52,387 nt of DNA. It comes from Planctomycetota bacterium (GTDB lineage Bacteria > Planctomycetota > B15-G4). How positions within the stretch are numbered: the first letter of the stretch is position 1; every line of letters starts with the position of its first letter. The stretch spans positions 1 through 52,387 of the forward strand of contig JAJDEQ010000139.1 of NCBI GenBank assembly GCA_029259695.1. Direction: 5' to 3'. The notes beneath the pieces are model-generated. The model ran no database searches and was not told the DNA's origin. It was given only the letters and a program-made list of their open reading frames with translations. Of the stretch, positions 1 to 10,100 are shown in pieces. The translations under genes were made by a program, and so were the position numbers.

Positions 1-497
1 CTGCCCAGCAGGACCGAGCCGAACAGGCCCTCCATGTCGCAGCGCACGAGGGCCACGTCCGCGCAGTTGGTCAGGTCGGCGCCGGGCACCCCGTTGTTGA
101 CGCTGCACTCCTCGAGCAGCACCGAGCCGGCGCAGTCCTCGAACACAAAGCCCGGCTTGGGGCCGCCCACGGCGATGGCGTCCACGTCCACGTTGCGGAT
201 GGCCACGTAGCGGTTCGACGCCACGTTGCGCACGGTGATCGTGCCCACCACGCTGACCGCGCCGTCGCCCTCGAGGTTCACCGCCTTGCCGTCGATGGTG
301 TAGCCGTTGTAGGTGCCGCCGCGCACGAGCACCACGTCGCCGTCGGCCGCAGCCGCCATGGCCGCGGGCAGGTCTGAGTAGTCGGCCGGGCCGAAGTCGT
401 CCACGATGATCAGCGCCTGGGCCGAGAGCGCTGTGAGCAGACCGAGCGACCAGGCGGCTGTCAGGGCGGAACGGAACACAGTGCGGACGTGCAGCAT
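1..497 (-). CDS. Secreted right-handed beta-helix-type protein (3' part outside window)
   Basis: Only the N-terminal 165 codons are visible; the gene runs off the left edge of the window. The product opens with MLHVRTVFRSALTAAWSLG, a basic n-region and hydrophobic core ending near ALSAQA, which is a Sec signal peptide. It continues with a segment typical of pectate-lyase-fold proteins: an entry stretch reading DLPAAMAAAADGDVVLVRGG (the usual 'period of possible events' start), then stacked short beta-rungs such as GTITVRNVASNRYVAIRNV and VLLEECSVNN. This fits the right-handed parallel beta-helix family of exported proteins; substrate and enzymatic activity cannot be read. The ATG at 497-495 has GGAG about nine bases upstream. 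It is divergent from the FG-GAP gene at 806. Fold call fairly secure, function unknown. Confidence 0.75.
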   Translation of the reverse strand, partial: MLHVRTVFRSALTAAWSLGLLTALSAQALIIVDDFGPADYSDLPAAMAAAADGDVVLVRGGTYNGYTIDGKAVNLEGDGAVSVVGTITVRNVASNRYVAIRNVDVDAIAVGGPKPGFVFEDCAGSVLLEECSVNNGVPGADLTNCADVALVRCDMEGLFGSVLLG

Positions 498-805
498 GGC
501 GACGACTCCAGGGCGCTGGATTGGAACGTGCGGCTTCCCGCCGGCAGCATAGGGCGGCGTCGCCGATCCGCCTACTGCGAGCACGGCCGACGGATCCGGG
601 CACTCAGGCCGCGCACCTCGCTGCCACCCCGCGGTCGGCGATCACCGGAAGAGCCCCACGCACTCGACAAGCAAGCGCTGCCATTCCCGGGGATTCCCCG
701 AGCGCCGTGTGAGCCATCCCGACGCTTCCCGGTTGAGGCGGCACGCCCTAGGATGGGTGCTACGCACCGGGCGTCGGGCTGCCCGGGAACTCCGGGAGAG
801 AATCC
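498..805. other. Divergent intergenic region, no gene seen
   Basis: This 308-base stretch separates two divergently transcribed genes for exported proteins. I see no convincing gene: the short open frames crossing it have no ribosome-binding site and arginine/proline-rich translations typical of GC-rich noncoding frames. A TAGGAT hexamer at 749-754 with a weak TTCCCG seventeen bases further upstream could be the promoter of the rightward gene, but the match is poor. Confidence 0.4.
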
Positions 806-3445
806 ATGCACGTTGGTCGCCTGTCGTCGCCGGTCCTGCTGTCCCTGACCCTCGCCACGCTGTGCGCGCTGCCGAGCCTCGCCACGGCCCAGCAGAGCGC
901 CGCGCGCTACGACGCGCCGGTCGTAGTGGCCGACGAGTTCCACCGCTTCGAGTACCTGCTCGACCTGAACGGCGACGGCTTCATGGACGCCCTCGACTGG
1001 TGGTTCCGCGAGGACGACAAAGACGACATGACCATCACCGGCTGGATCAACGACCAGAACGGCGAGCTGGTCGAGACCTGGACCCTGGTGGAGACGGTCA
1101 ACGCTCCGTCGTCGCCCCAATACGCCACCGCCGTGGGCGACCTGGACAACGACGGCCTGGACGACTTCGCCATCTCGGTCCAGTCGACGGTGCGCTTCTA
1201 CACGTCCAACGGCGCCACCGTGCCCAGCCCCTACGCCACCCTGAATCACAACTCGACCATCACCGGCATGCTGCTGGCCGACCTCAACGGCGACGACCTG
1301 GACGACCTGGCGCTGACCGACTCCAGCAACGTGCGTCTGTTCCTCAACCCGGGCGCCAACCTCTCCTTCACCCTGAGCGATTCGTTCTTCGCCAGCTTCG
1401 CCGAGGGCGTCTTCCCCTGCGAAGTGAACGGTGACGGCGAGGCCGACCTGATGACGATCCGCGGCACGCTGATCGACATGCACGTGATCGAGAACGGCGT
1501 GCGCACCAGCGTGACCGGCATCTCGCACGGCATGGGCACGAGCGACGACAACCACCCGGTCTACGGGGACATCGACAACGATGGCGACGGCGACGTGGTC
1601 ACCTTCCAGCTCGGCGACTACGTCGTGTTCCGGCGCACCGGGCCGGCCACGTTCGTGACCGAGACGCAGCAGGTCGGCGGGCCGGCCACCGACCTGGCCG
1701 ACGTGGACGGCGACGGTGTGCTCGACGGTGTGTGCTGCGGCGGCAGCGGGGACGGCTTCGAGCGCAACGTGTGGGAGTCCCACTTCGAGATCGCGCTCAA
1801 CGACGGCAGCGGCGCCTTCGCCCCCTCGTTCCGGATCCAGGCCATCGGCGCGCACCACATCGCCGGCGTGTCCGACCTCGACAACGACGGTGATGCCGAC
1901 CTCGTCGCCGGCCGCGTCGTGTACTACAGCGACGGCCCGCTCGACGGCGCGCCCCAACCCCTGCTCACACAGGACGAGACGTCCCTCAACGAGCGCCACG
2001 TGGCCGACCTCGACGGCGACGGTGACCCGGACTTCCAGTTCGGCACCGAGAGCGCCCAGCGCAACATGGGCGACGGTTCGCTGATCGACTTCACGCCCAC
2101 CATCCCGGATCCGCCGCTGCCCGGCGGCCCGCCCACCAACCACCGCTTCGAGGGCCCGGGCTACGCCGGCGACTTCGACGGCGACGGCGACGCCGACCTG
2201 CTCACCACGTGGATCTCGGGCGGCCTGTTCCAGCCCACCTTCCAGGGCATGCGCCTGCTCGTGAACAACGGTGCCGGCCAGCTCTTCGACGCGGGCGACC
2301 CAGCCGGCGGCCTGAACATGAACCTCGGCATCTGGGACGACCCGGCGGGCGCGGTGATCGAGGACCTCGATGCCGACGGCGACGTGGACTTCATCGCCAC
2401 CTCGGAACTGGGCGCCTCGACCACCCTCTGGCTCAACGACGGCAGCGGTTCGTTCACTCTCGGCCAGGCGTTCGTCGGCGAGCGCTTCCAGCACATCGCC
2501 GACCTGGACGGCGACAACGTGCCGGACCTCGTGCTCAGCTCCGGCCTCGAGCCGACCTTCCGGCTCGGCCTCGGTGCGGGCGCGTTCGGCGCGGTCACCA
2601 CCCTGACCGCCAGCATCATGGACAACGTGCGCGACGTGGTCGCCGTGGGCGACATGGACGACGACGGCGACGTGGACATCGCCGCCATCAAGGACAGCAA
2701 CGACAGTCCGGTCTTCTACTGGAACGACGGCGCGGCCAACTTCACCGCCGACACCACGCAGCTGTCAGCCTACGACGTGCACACCAACTCGACGCTGAAG
2801 ATCATGCACGCCGTCGACGTGAACGGCGACGGGCGCGACGACGTGATCATGTTCCCGGTCGAATACGCCTTCAACAGCTCCTACATCTTCATCAAGAAGG
2901 CCGGCCAGGCCGGTTGGGAAGACCCGATCATCCAGACCATCGCGCCCACCGGCTTCGTCGACGTGGACGGCGACGGCGACGACGACATCATCATGGACCG
3001 CATCGTCCCCAGTCTGCTGCACGTGCAACCCGACGCGGGCTACCGGCTGCAATACGGCGAGGGTGTCGACCCGCAGTTCGGCGGCACCACGCCGGTGCTC
3101 GGCGCGCGCGGCCCCTTCCGGGTGGGCGAGACGGTGCAGATCCGCATGACCGGCATGCCCGCCGGCGCCATCGGCCTGATGGGCGTGAGCTTCGACGCCT
3201 CCGAGCTGCCCAACACACCGTGGCTCGGCATCAACGGCCTCAACTGGCCCTGGGTGTTCTACTTCTTCCTGCCCCCGGCTCCCGGCGACGGCACGATGTT
3301 CGGCGGCGGCTTCCTGACCCTGCCCTACACCGTCGACCCGGTAGTCGCCACGGCCGGCAAGCTCTACCACCAGGCCTACTTCGCCGACAGCGACGCCCCC
3401 TTCAACCGCACCGCCACCAACGGCCTGATCATCGAGTACCGCTAG
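806..3445 (+). CDS. Large secreted FG-GAP/VCBS repeat protein
   Basis: The 879-residue product starts with a signal peptide (hydrophobic residues 10-25, cleavage near TATAQ) and then carries about a dozen FG-GAP/VCBS-type repeats across residues 45-740. Each repeat has an acidic calcium-loop motif such as DLDNDGLDD, DIDNDGDGD or DVDGDGDDD, the pattern of integrin-alpha-like beta-propeller blades. Residues about 745-879 form a separate C-terminal domain beginning LQYGEGVDPQFGG and ending ATNGLIIEYR, which resembles the tails of two other exported proteins in this window. Start: ATG at 806 preceded by GGGAGAG. No catalytic motif is seen. A surface or extracellular binding role is plausible by family, but the ligand is unknown. 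Confidence 0.85.
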   Translation: MHVGRLSSPVLLSLTLATLCALPSLATAQQSAARYDAPVVVADEFHRFEYLLDLNGDGFMDALDWWFREDDKDDMTITGWINDQNGELVETWTLVETVNAPSSPQYATAVGDLDNDGLDDFAISVQSTVRFYTSNGATVPSPYATLNHNSTITGMLLADLNGDDLDDLALTDSSNVRLFLNPGANLSFTLSDSFFASFAEGVFPCEVNGDGEADLMTIRGTLIDMHVIENGVRTSVTGISHGMGTSDDNHPVYGDIDNDGDGDVVTFQLGDYVVFRRTGPATFVTETQQVGGPATDLADVDGDGVLDGVCCGGSGDGFERNVWESHFEIALNDGSGAFAPSFRIQAIGAHHIAGVSDLDNDGDADLVAGRVVYYSDGPLDGAPQPLLTQDETSLNERHVADLDGDGDPDFQFGTESAQRNMGDGSLIDFTPTIPDPPLPGGPPTNHRFEGPGYAGDFDGDGDADLLTTWISGGLFQPTFQGMRLLVNNGAGQLFDAGDPAGGLNMNLGIWDDPAGAVIEDLDADGDVDFIATSELGASTTLWLNDGSGSFTLGQAFVGERFQHIADLDGDNVPDLVLSSGLEPTFRLGLGAGAFGAVTTLTASIMDNVRDVVAVGDMDDDGDVDIAAIKDSNDSPVFYWNDGAANFTADTTQLSAYDVHTNSTLKIMHAVDVNGDGRDDVIMFPVEYAFNSSYIFIKKAGQAGWEDPIIQTIAPTGFVDVDGDGDDDIIMDRIVPSLLHVQPDAGYRLQYGEGVDPQFGGTTPVLGARGPFRVGETVQIRMTGMPAGAIGLMGVSFDASELPNTPWLGINGLNWPWVFYFFLPPAPGDGTMFGGGFLTLPYTVDPVVATAGKLYHQAYFADSDAPFNRTATNGLIIEYR

Positions 3446-3500
3446 GCCCGACCGCAGCGACCGAAGGCAGCTCACCCTGCCGGATCGCACGCTCGCAGAC

Positions 3501-3506
3501 TAGAAT
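3501..3506 (+). promoter_or_regulatory. Possible -10 element upstream of the rightward STAND NTPase
   Basis: TAGAAT, embedded in CTAGAATGCG, lies 61 bases before the TTG start at 3567. The same ten bases occur upstream of rpmH (41727-41736). The -35 region here (TGCCGG, 17 bases upstream) is poor, so this is a weak call. Confidence 0.3.
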
Positions 3507-3566
3507 GCGCCGGGGATTGGGGCCGGCCCCGCGCCGCCTCGAAGACCGGACCGCGAGGGGTGCGCA

Positions 3567-6500
3567 TTGGCTTCGATCCGACACACGCACGGCGCCTTCC
3601 GTTCCGCGCTGCGCGTGCTGTTCTCCAAGTTGGGGTTCGGAGTTCTCGCGGGCGGCGTGCTGCTCTGGTGGATCCGGAGCGCCATGGGCTTCTTCGGGAC
3701 GGACCCGCGCAATCCGGTCTTCAAGACACTGGGCACGGTCAGCATCGTCCTGGGCGTGCTCTTGCTCGCAGGTGTCGTGGTCCTGGTCCAACGCTGGCTG
3801 CGTCGGCCAAGGCCGGTGGAGAGGCAGACGGGCACGCCGTTCGTCGGTCCCATCCCGGTGCACGACAAGAACCGCTTCTTCGGTCGCGAGCTCGAGACCG
3901 AGGAGATCCTGCGGCGCCTGCTCGAGCCCGGCCTGCGCATGTTCACTCTCACGGGCGAGTCGGGCACAGGCAAGACGTCCCTGATCCGCGCGGCCTTGAT
4001 CCCGCGACTCGAGGCGGAGCAGGGCGATCGCGCCCGGCTCCCGATCTACGTCCGGCTCCACCCGGACCCTGAACTCCGTCTGCGCGAAGCCATCGACCGC
4101 CAGCTCGACGGCCTCGGGGCCGGAGGCCCACCCAGAACCGGGCTCCTCGGCCCCGACGGCCAGCCCCTTCCGCACGACCGCTCCGCCGAGCCTCTGCGCC
4201 AACGTGCGCAACGTCTACGCGCCGCCGCCGGCCGTCCGCTGGTCTTCTTCTTCGATCAGTTCGAGGAATGGTTCGTGCGCAAGGCCAGTGTGGACCCCGA
4301 CCAGCACCGAGCAGTCCGGGCGTTCATCCAGGAATGCCTCGGCGACGCCGGTGCCGGCATCACGCTCGTCTTCGCGCTGCGCATGGACACCTTCGCGAAA
4401 GTCCACGTGTTCGATGACTTCGTGGACGACGTGTTCCACGAGTCGAAGCACTACATCCTGCGTCCTTTCGATCGTGCGACAACGCGCCGGGTGATCGAAC
4501 AGTTGCTGGATTCGGCCAATCCCAAGGCGACGAGCCCACGTTGGGAGCAGGGCCTGATCGACGCCGTCCTCGACGACCTGGTCAAGAGCCGCCGCTGGGC
4601 ACCAGGGCACCAACACGCCATCGTGCTCCCGGCCGAACTGCAGATCGTGTGCCAGACGCTCTACCAGCGGGGCTCCCTCAGGGCAGCCGAATACCCCGGC
4701 AAGCACGCACTGATGCGCGAGTACGTGCGCCGCGCCATCAACGAGAGCGGTGAACCCAAGCGAACCCTGGAGCTGCTCACGCTGCTGGTCGAGGAGGGTG
4801 GTGCAACTCGGAGGCCGGCGCGGACCGCGGCGGAGATTGCTCGACACACCAAGCTGTTCTCCGAGGCCGAGGCCCGGAGCACGCTTGCGCGAATCGAGCA
4901 GGACTACCGTCTGGTGACTCGCCTGGAATCCGTGGACCTGCAAACCGGCGAGCCGTTGTTCGAGCTGGCGCACGACCACCTGGCACCCATCGTTCGCGAG
5001 CTCTCCGGTCACGCACTCGATCGCGCCATGCAAGCCCGCCAACTCGTACGCGAATGGCGACGACGCCCGCTCGAGGGGCAGGCAAGGCCCATTTCGGCGC
5101 ACGACGCCAGGTGGATCCTGAAGTACGCGCAGGAGGACCTGAGCGAGACGGAGCGCGCCGCAGCGCAACGCCTGGTCACGTTGCGGCGCCGGCGAACGGC
5201 GCTGCTGATCGTGGTCCCTCTCGCGCTGTGGGCCGTCACACGCTTCTGCCTCGCCCACGTCGTCCTGCAGTACCAGAAGAGCATCGGCGAAGTCGTCGTC
5301 GTGAGGCGCGGGATTCCCCTGCTGGTGCCCATCCTGGGCTCGCGGGAGACACTCGTGGACACCGGGATCGAGGCCCGCGATCTGTCGCCGGACGACGCCG
5401 CCCTCTGCCGGCGGGGCAGGGTCCTGCCTCATATCCCCGGCGTGTGGGAGGAAGCGGTCACCCACGAGCTCGAAGCGTGGGCGGTCTACGGCCTGCAGCA
5501 AGGCCTCGCGACCAACCCCATGGAGTACGCGAGGCGCAACTACCAGCCTCACGCCTCCCAATCGCAGTCCATCCTGGATTGCTGCATGCGCGTGGAACGA
5601 GTCCGGGAGCAGATCATCCGGGGTGTGAGCGACGGCGAGTTCATCTGGAGAGGTTGGGCCGGAAACATCGTGCTCACGGATGGCCCCGATTTCGCCGACG
5701 CCCGCCGCCTGCTCGCAATACGGTTCGGGAGGACACAGGAGGAGACGATCGACGCGCTGCTGGAGAGAGGAGCCGGGCGGGAGGTCTTCGCGGAGTTCCT
5801 CGACGGCATCACGGAAGACAAGTCCTCGACCCAACGCGCTCTGGCGGCAGGCCTTCGCGCCCGGCTCGCCCTGCCCGGTGCAACGGACCTGCAGAGCCTG
5901 GAAGCGATCGCCGAGGCGGACATGCTCAACAAGGACGTGCTCATCCAGAAGGTCCTGGACGCTCTCCTCGAGCACCGCCCGCTCACAGCCGGTGAGATCG
6001 GGCTGGCGTCGCGCACCCTCGAACCCGGTCAGCTCGCCAGATACGCCCGGCGCAGTGCCGCGCAGCACGGTGCCAACCACGCCTGGCTCCCGGTGCTCGC
6101 GAACCACATCGGGGGTTCCGAACGCGGCACATTCAGGACGCTCCTGTTGGCCTGGAGCGCGCAATCCGGCCCGGGCCCCAGCCTGCGCGCATCACTCGCC
6201 GAGTACGGGCAGGAGGACAACGTCAACTCACGTCTGCGTGGCTTCATCGACCGCGACATCCAGTCGACGACCAGACTCGCCGAATGTGGGCTCCTACCCG
6301 AGGAGACCGCCTCGGCCCTCGTGGCGGGCCTGGGGTCATACCAGACCGAAGACATCCTCGAGGCTCTGGGCAAGATGGGTCACATCCCTGCCGTGCGCGA
6401 AGGCGTCTTGAAGTTCGCCCGCACGAGCGTCGAGGACGATGAACTCGCCGCCCTTGCCCGCTGCCTGGAGGCGCTGGACCTCGAACGCGACGAGGCGTTG

Positions 6501-7169
6501 CCGCGGCTGACCGCAGAGGATCTCCGAGCCGCCGAGAGGGTGGCCGTCGCGTACGCGGTCCGAGGGACCCGGCCCGAGGCGCTCTTGCGTGAACTGACCG
6601 CCTTGGGACGCGGCGTCTACGACACGGACGAGACCGATGAAGCCCTGCAACTCCTCATCGACCTCGATGTCCTCGACCAGCCGACCCTCGCCTGGGCCCG
6701 GCCCCTGGTCCTGGCGGAGATCAGCCCCTTCTTCGACGAGCGCGGCTACGTCATCACCGCTGAGGGCAATCGCGGGTACTTCCTCAGGCAACTGCGCCGG
6801 CTGGCCGCCGTCGACGGGATCGACGACGAGAACCTGACCGAGATCCTCGACATGGCTTCGGACGCGCGGGTGGCTTGGATTCGTCACCGCCTGATCGACA
6901 CCCTGGCGGCCGCGCTCCTGCATCAAGCCGAGAGCCGCGGCGAGCCGGCCGAGTGGCTCGTGGAGCTCCTGGAGTCGGCAGGCCAGCGGAGTTCCATCGT
7001 CAGGGCCGCCGTCTACGAGGCCCTCGCTCGCCATGCTTTCGCCGATGACAGCGGACACCGTGACGCTGCGGTGCGTGCCTTGTTGGCTCCCCTGGACGAC
7101 CACGCCTGGTTGCACTATCGGGAGTCGTCAGCGCGTTACAGCCGCGCCTTGAGACTCCTGGCTGGTTGA
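3567..7169 (+). CDS. Membrane-anchored STAND-type NTPase with helical repeats (paralogue of 7186-10995)
   Basis: The product is 1200 residues. Two hydrophobic helices (about 21-43 and 53-76) precede an NTPase module with an FGRE entry motif (105-108), Walker A GESGTGKTS (130-138) and Walker B LVFFFDQFEEW (225-235). A winged-helix-like region ends near LFELAHDHLAPIV, as in nSTAND-type proteins. A third hydrophobic helix at about 545-568 is followed by a short module, GEVVVVRRGIPLLVPILGS and then DTG...DL. From about 640 to the end the protein is leucine/alanine-rich and helical, like degenerate HEAT repeats. With three membrane helices and a cytoplasmic NTPase, the repeat region would be outside the membrane; that is inference. 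The start is TTG at 3567, chosen because it precedes the first hydrophobic helix; no strong ribosome-binding site is seen. It converges with its paralogue, with 16 bases between their stop codons. STAND proteins are signal-gated oligomeric switches; the stimulus here is unknown. Confidence 0.8.
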   Translation: MASIRHTHGAFRSALRVLFSKLGFGVLAGGVLLWWIRSAMGFFGTDPRNPVFKTLGTVSIVLGVLLLAGVVVLVQRWLRRPRPVERQTGTPFVGPIPVHDKNRFFGRELETEEILRRLLEPGLRMFTLTGESGTGKTSLIRAALIPRLEAEQGDRARLPIYVRLHPDPELRLREAIDRQLDGLGAGGPPRTGLLGPDGQPLPHDRSAEPLRQRAQRLRAAAGRPLVFFFDQFEEWFVRKASVDPDQHRAVRAFIQECLGDAGAGITLVFALRMDTFAKVHVFDDFVDDVFHESKHYILRPFDRATTRRVIEQLLDSANPKATSPRWEQGLIDAVLDDLVKSRRWAPGHQHAIVLPAELQIVCQTLYQRGSLRAAEYPGKHALMREYVRRAINESGEPKRTLELLTLLVEEGGATRRPARTAAEIARHTKLFSEAEARSTLARIEQDYRLVTRLESVDLQTGEPLFELAHDHLAPIVRELSGHALDRAMQARQLVREWRRRPLEGQARPISAHDARWILKYAQEDLSETERAAAQRLVTLRRRRTALLIVVPLALWAVTRFCLAHVVLQYQKSIGEVVVVRRGIPLLVPILGSRETLVDTGIEARDLSPDDAALCRRGRVLPHIPGVWEEAVTHELEAWAVYGLQQGLATNPMEYARRNYQPHASQSQSILDCCMRVERVREQIIRGVSDGEFIWRGWAGNIVLTDGPDFADARRLLAIRFGRTQEETIDALLERGAGREVFAEFLDGITEDKSSTQRALAAGLRARLALPGATDLQSLEAIAEADMLNKDVLIQKVLDALLEHRPLTAGEIGLASRTLEPGQLARYARRSAAQHGANHAWLPVLANHIGGSERGTFRTLLLAWSAQSGPGPSLRASLAEYGQEDNVNSRLRGFIDRDIQSTTRLAECGLLPEETASALVAGLGSYQTEDILEALGKMGHIPAVREGVLKFARTSVEDDELAALARCLEALDLERDEALPRLTAEDLRAAERVAVAYAVRGTRPEALLRELTALGRGVYDTDETDEALQLLIDLDVLDQPTLAWARPLVLAEISPFFDERGYVITAEGNRGYFLRQLRRLAAVDGIDDENLTEILDMASDARVAWIRHRLIDTLAAALLHQAESRGEPAEWLVELLESAGQRSSIVRAAVYEALARHAFADDSGHRDAAVRALLAPLDDHAWLHYRESSARYSRALRLLAG

Positions 7170-7191
7170 CGAACGGGCCCCCACGTCAGCC
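7164..7191. terminator. Hairpin spanning the two convergent stop codons
   Basis: GGTTGACG (7164-7171) can pair with CGTCAGCC (7184-7191), eight pairs with one G-T, around a 12-base loop. The stop codon of the rightward gene (TGA 7167-7169) pairs with the complement of the leftward gene's stop (TCA 7186-7188). There is no T tract, so this is a candidate shared terminator only. Confidence 0.35.
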
Positions 7192-10100
7192 ATCGTCACC
7201 CCATGGCCCGGCGGCCACGAGTTCGGCATACGTCGGTTCCGGATAGCCGAGAGTCGAAGCAGGCTCGTCGTCGGAGACCTCCTGTGTCTCCAAGCGGTAG
7301 ACGACGTTCATCGCTGCCATGCGCGAGGTCAGAGCCCCTCGTGCCGCAGTCTCCCGTAGTCGCGCCACGACGCCGTTCCTGCGGGAGGCGGCAAGCTCCT
7401 CCCCGAGAGCGACGAGTGATTCCTGCACGGCGGAGCGGTAGTTGTGCGACCCGAGCGCCTCGTCACCCATCAGCAGCACCAGGAGCGCCTCGAGCTCCTG
7501 ATCGACGGACGTCGCGTTGATCGTGCGTCGCAACTGGTCTCCATAGAAGCGGACCACTTCCGTCCCCGACCAATCCCGATCATCCCTCTCGACCTGCAGC
7601 ACCACCCAGTCCATGGCGGCTCGCTCAGCTCGAGCGTCCAGCCGTAGCAGGGCAAGCAGTCGGCCGGCCTCCGCGGCACTCACCGTCGTCGGGAGTTGCT
7701 CGAGACACCAGTTCGTGAGCGTGGGTGACGCGTAGCCGGACGCGGCCAGGAGCTCGAGCCACGGCTCGCCAAACGGGTCCAGCACCCATTCCAACTCGGC
7801 GCAGAGGGGGTCGACCAAGGCGGGGATCATCCGCTCCAACCGGCTCAGGACCCCGACCACCAGCTCAGGGTCCCCCGACACGAACGGGCTCAGCAGCTCG
7901 ACCACTGTCGCGTCGTCCGCAGCGCCCCACGCGAGTAGCGCTGCAATCCGATCCCAACGGAAGTCCACGACTTCGTCCCGCAACGCCTTGGCGATCTCCG
8001 CTCGCGCCATCTCCAGCAGTTCCGTCTCGGCCCCTTCCCGAGCCAACCGTTGCGCGGCGCGCTCCATGAGCTCCGCGCCGTCGAGCACCAGGTCGTCCTG
8101 CAGCACCTGGCGGCAGAGCCGGCCCAAGCGTTCGGCATCCTCGACGTACTCGAACGCGAAGTCCATGAGTGCCGGGTTGGCGAGCAGGAGGTGCCGCTCC
8201 AACCAGTCCATCAGCGCGGTCTGGACAGCCGCGTCCCGCTCACCGACGTGAAGCAGGAAGCACGCAGCGCCAAGACGAAGATCGTCCTCGTCGCTCTCGA
8301 GGTGGGCCCTCATTCGCTCGAGCAACAGCGCATCGTGCTGTGGCATCGACGCGAGAGAACGCAGCGCGCCTCCCTTCAGCCGATAGGAGCCACCGCCCTC
8401 GAACAGCTCGAGCAACAACTCCCGCACACCCGCCAGATCCGTCCGCACAGTGATAATCGCTCTCAGCAGCGCTTCGATTCGGCTGCGAGAATAGGCGCTC
8501 TCCAAGAGGCCGCGGAGCGCCGTGAGGTCGGCTCCGGTCAGAGCTCCGCGTCTGGCGAGCCCCGCGACGGTCGCCTCGACCAGATCCTCACCGTCGTAGG
8601 AGAACTGCAGGGTGAGTGAGGGGATCGCGAACCCGCGCCTCCATGCACGCAGCGTCTCGTCCGGGAGCAGCTCCCTTGCGTCGAGGGCGCGAGCAAGCGG
8701 TGCGACCTGCCAGTAGTCGTCTCCCTTCAACACCTCGGTGGCGACCGCCAGGACCGTGGGCTCCGGCGATGGCTGGGACACGGCCCACAACAGGGCGCCG
8801 AAGTCGACCGGTACGAGTTCGAGGACGAGTTCGCGAGGCGGCTCACCCGACGCAACCCGTTCAAGCAGCGCCAACAGGAATTCGAAATCCGCAGGAGCTT
8901 GGAGTGACCACAACTCGCGATACCCGGGGTCCATGAGATGCAGCACGAGCTCGTGGACGTTCGCCTTGTCCGCCTCGGCCATGGTGAGAACGAACGCCTT
9001 CCTGTCCTGCTCGCCCTTCGCCATGGACAAGTCCCGGATCGAATCCATCAGGGTCCAGTCCGAGATGAAGTAGTCGACGAAGTGATCGAGCCCCGGCCAC
9101 AGGTCGAGGTATGGCTGGCGCTTCTCGACCCAGTAATACGCGAAGTTCGCCAGGTCTCCCCGCGAGTAGCCGGTGTCGATGACGATCTCGTCCGAGCCCA
9201 ACACCGGCGCCAGCACGGGCAGTCCTCGGCGGGCCACGAGCATCTGGCCGGCCGGCTCCCGGTAGACGTAGTCCATGTGGACCGACACCTCAGGGGTGAG
9301 TCGCAACACCACGACCACGAACAGGGCGATCGCAGCCTTGAGGTTGAAGGAACGGAAGCTGCGTTCCAGCCGCACGCGATCCTCGGCGGTGAGCTCCGTT
9401 GCGTACCTGCGGATCGCGAAGCAGGCCTTGATCGGGATCCGGGCGTTCGGGATCGAGGCTGCGCGTTTGCGGCTCTCCCGCAGGAGCTGGTTCGCCGTCG
9501 CACTGCGGTCCTGTCGACTGGCTCCCCAGGACAGGATCGCATCGGCCAGGTAGTCGTGGGACAACTCATAGGCTTTGCCGCCCCCCTCGACTGCCCCCGA
9601 GGTGAGCAGGCGTGACTGAGCCAGGCGCTCGAGCACGTCCCGCACGTCGTGCACTCCCGTGCCCGTGAGTTCGGCGGCAATCGCCTCGGCCGTTCGCGGT
9701 GCCGCTTTGGTCCCAGTGGAGTCGTTCACAAGCCGGCGCAGGACCTTCTTCGCTCGGTCCGGGTCGCTGAGCGCCGCCAGGCTCTCCTGCAAGTACTGCT
9801 GCAAGAGGACTTCCTTGCCCGGGTAGTCCGCTCGCTTCGTGATGCCTCGGCGTTGGATCATCTGACCGACGATCTGCAGTTCCGCAGGCAGGACGACCCG
9901 ACGATCGTCGCCGCTGAAGGAGGTCTGCGCGAGGTCGTCGACCACGCAATGAACCAGATCGGCGGCCCATGTTCCCGTGACCGTCTCCCCGGGCTGCGAC
10001 GAGAGCAGGCTCTGGATCACCTGCGCGGCGACCTCCTCGCCGAAGGGCTCGAGGTGATATCGACTGCCGGGCACCAACGCGGCCTGCATGCCCTCGAGGC

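Noticed and set aside
733..754. TTGAGG and TAGGAT as a promoter for the FG-GAP gene at 806
   Set aside because: The hexamers are only 10 bases apart, too close for a sigma-70 promoter.
572..2494. 640-codon open frame opposite the FG-GAP gene
   Set aside because: It mirrors the periodic, acidic repeats of the real gene, has a Val/Ala/Arg-rich translation, no signal peptide or ribosome-binding site, and the plus frame has a complete domain structure.
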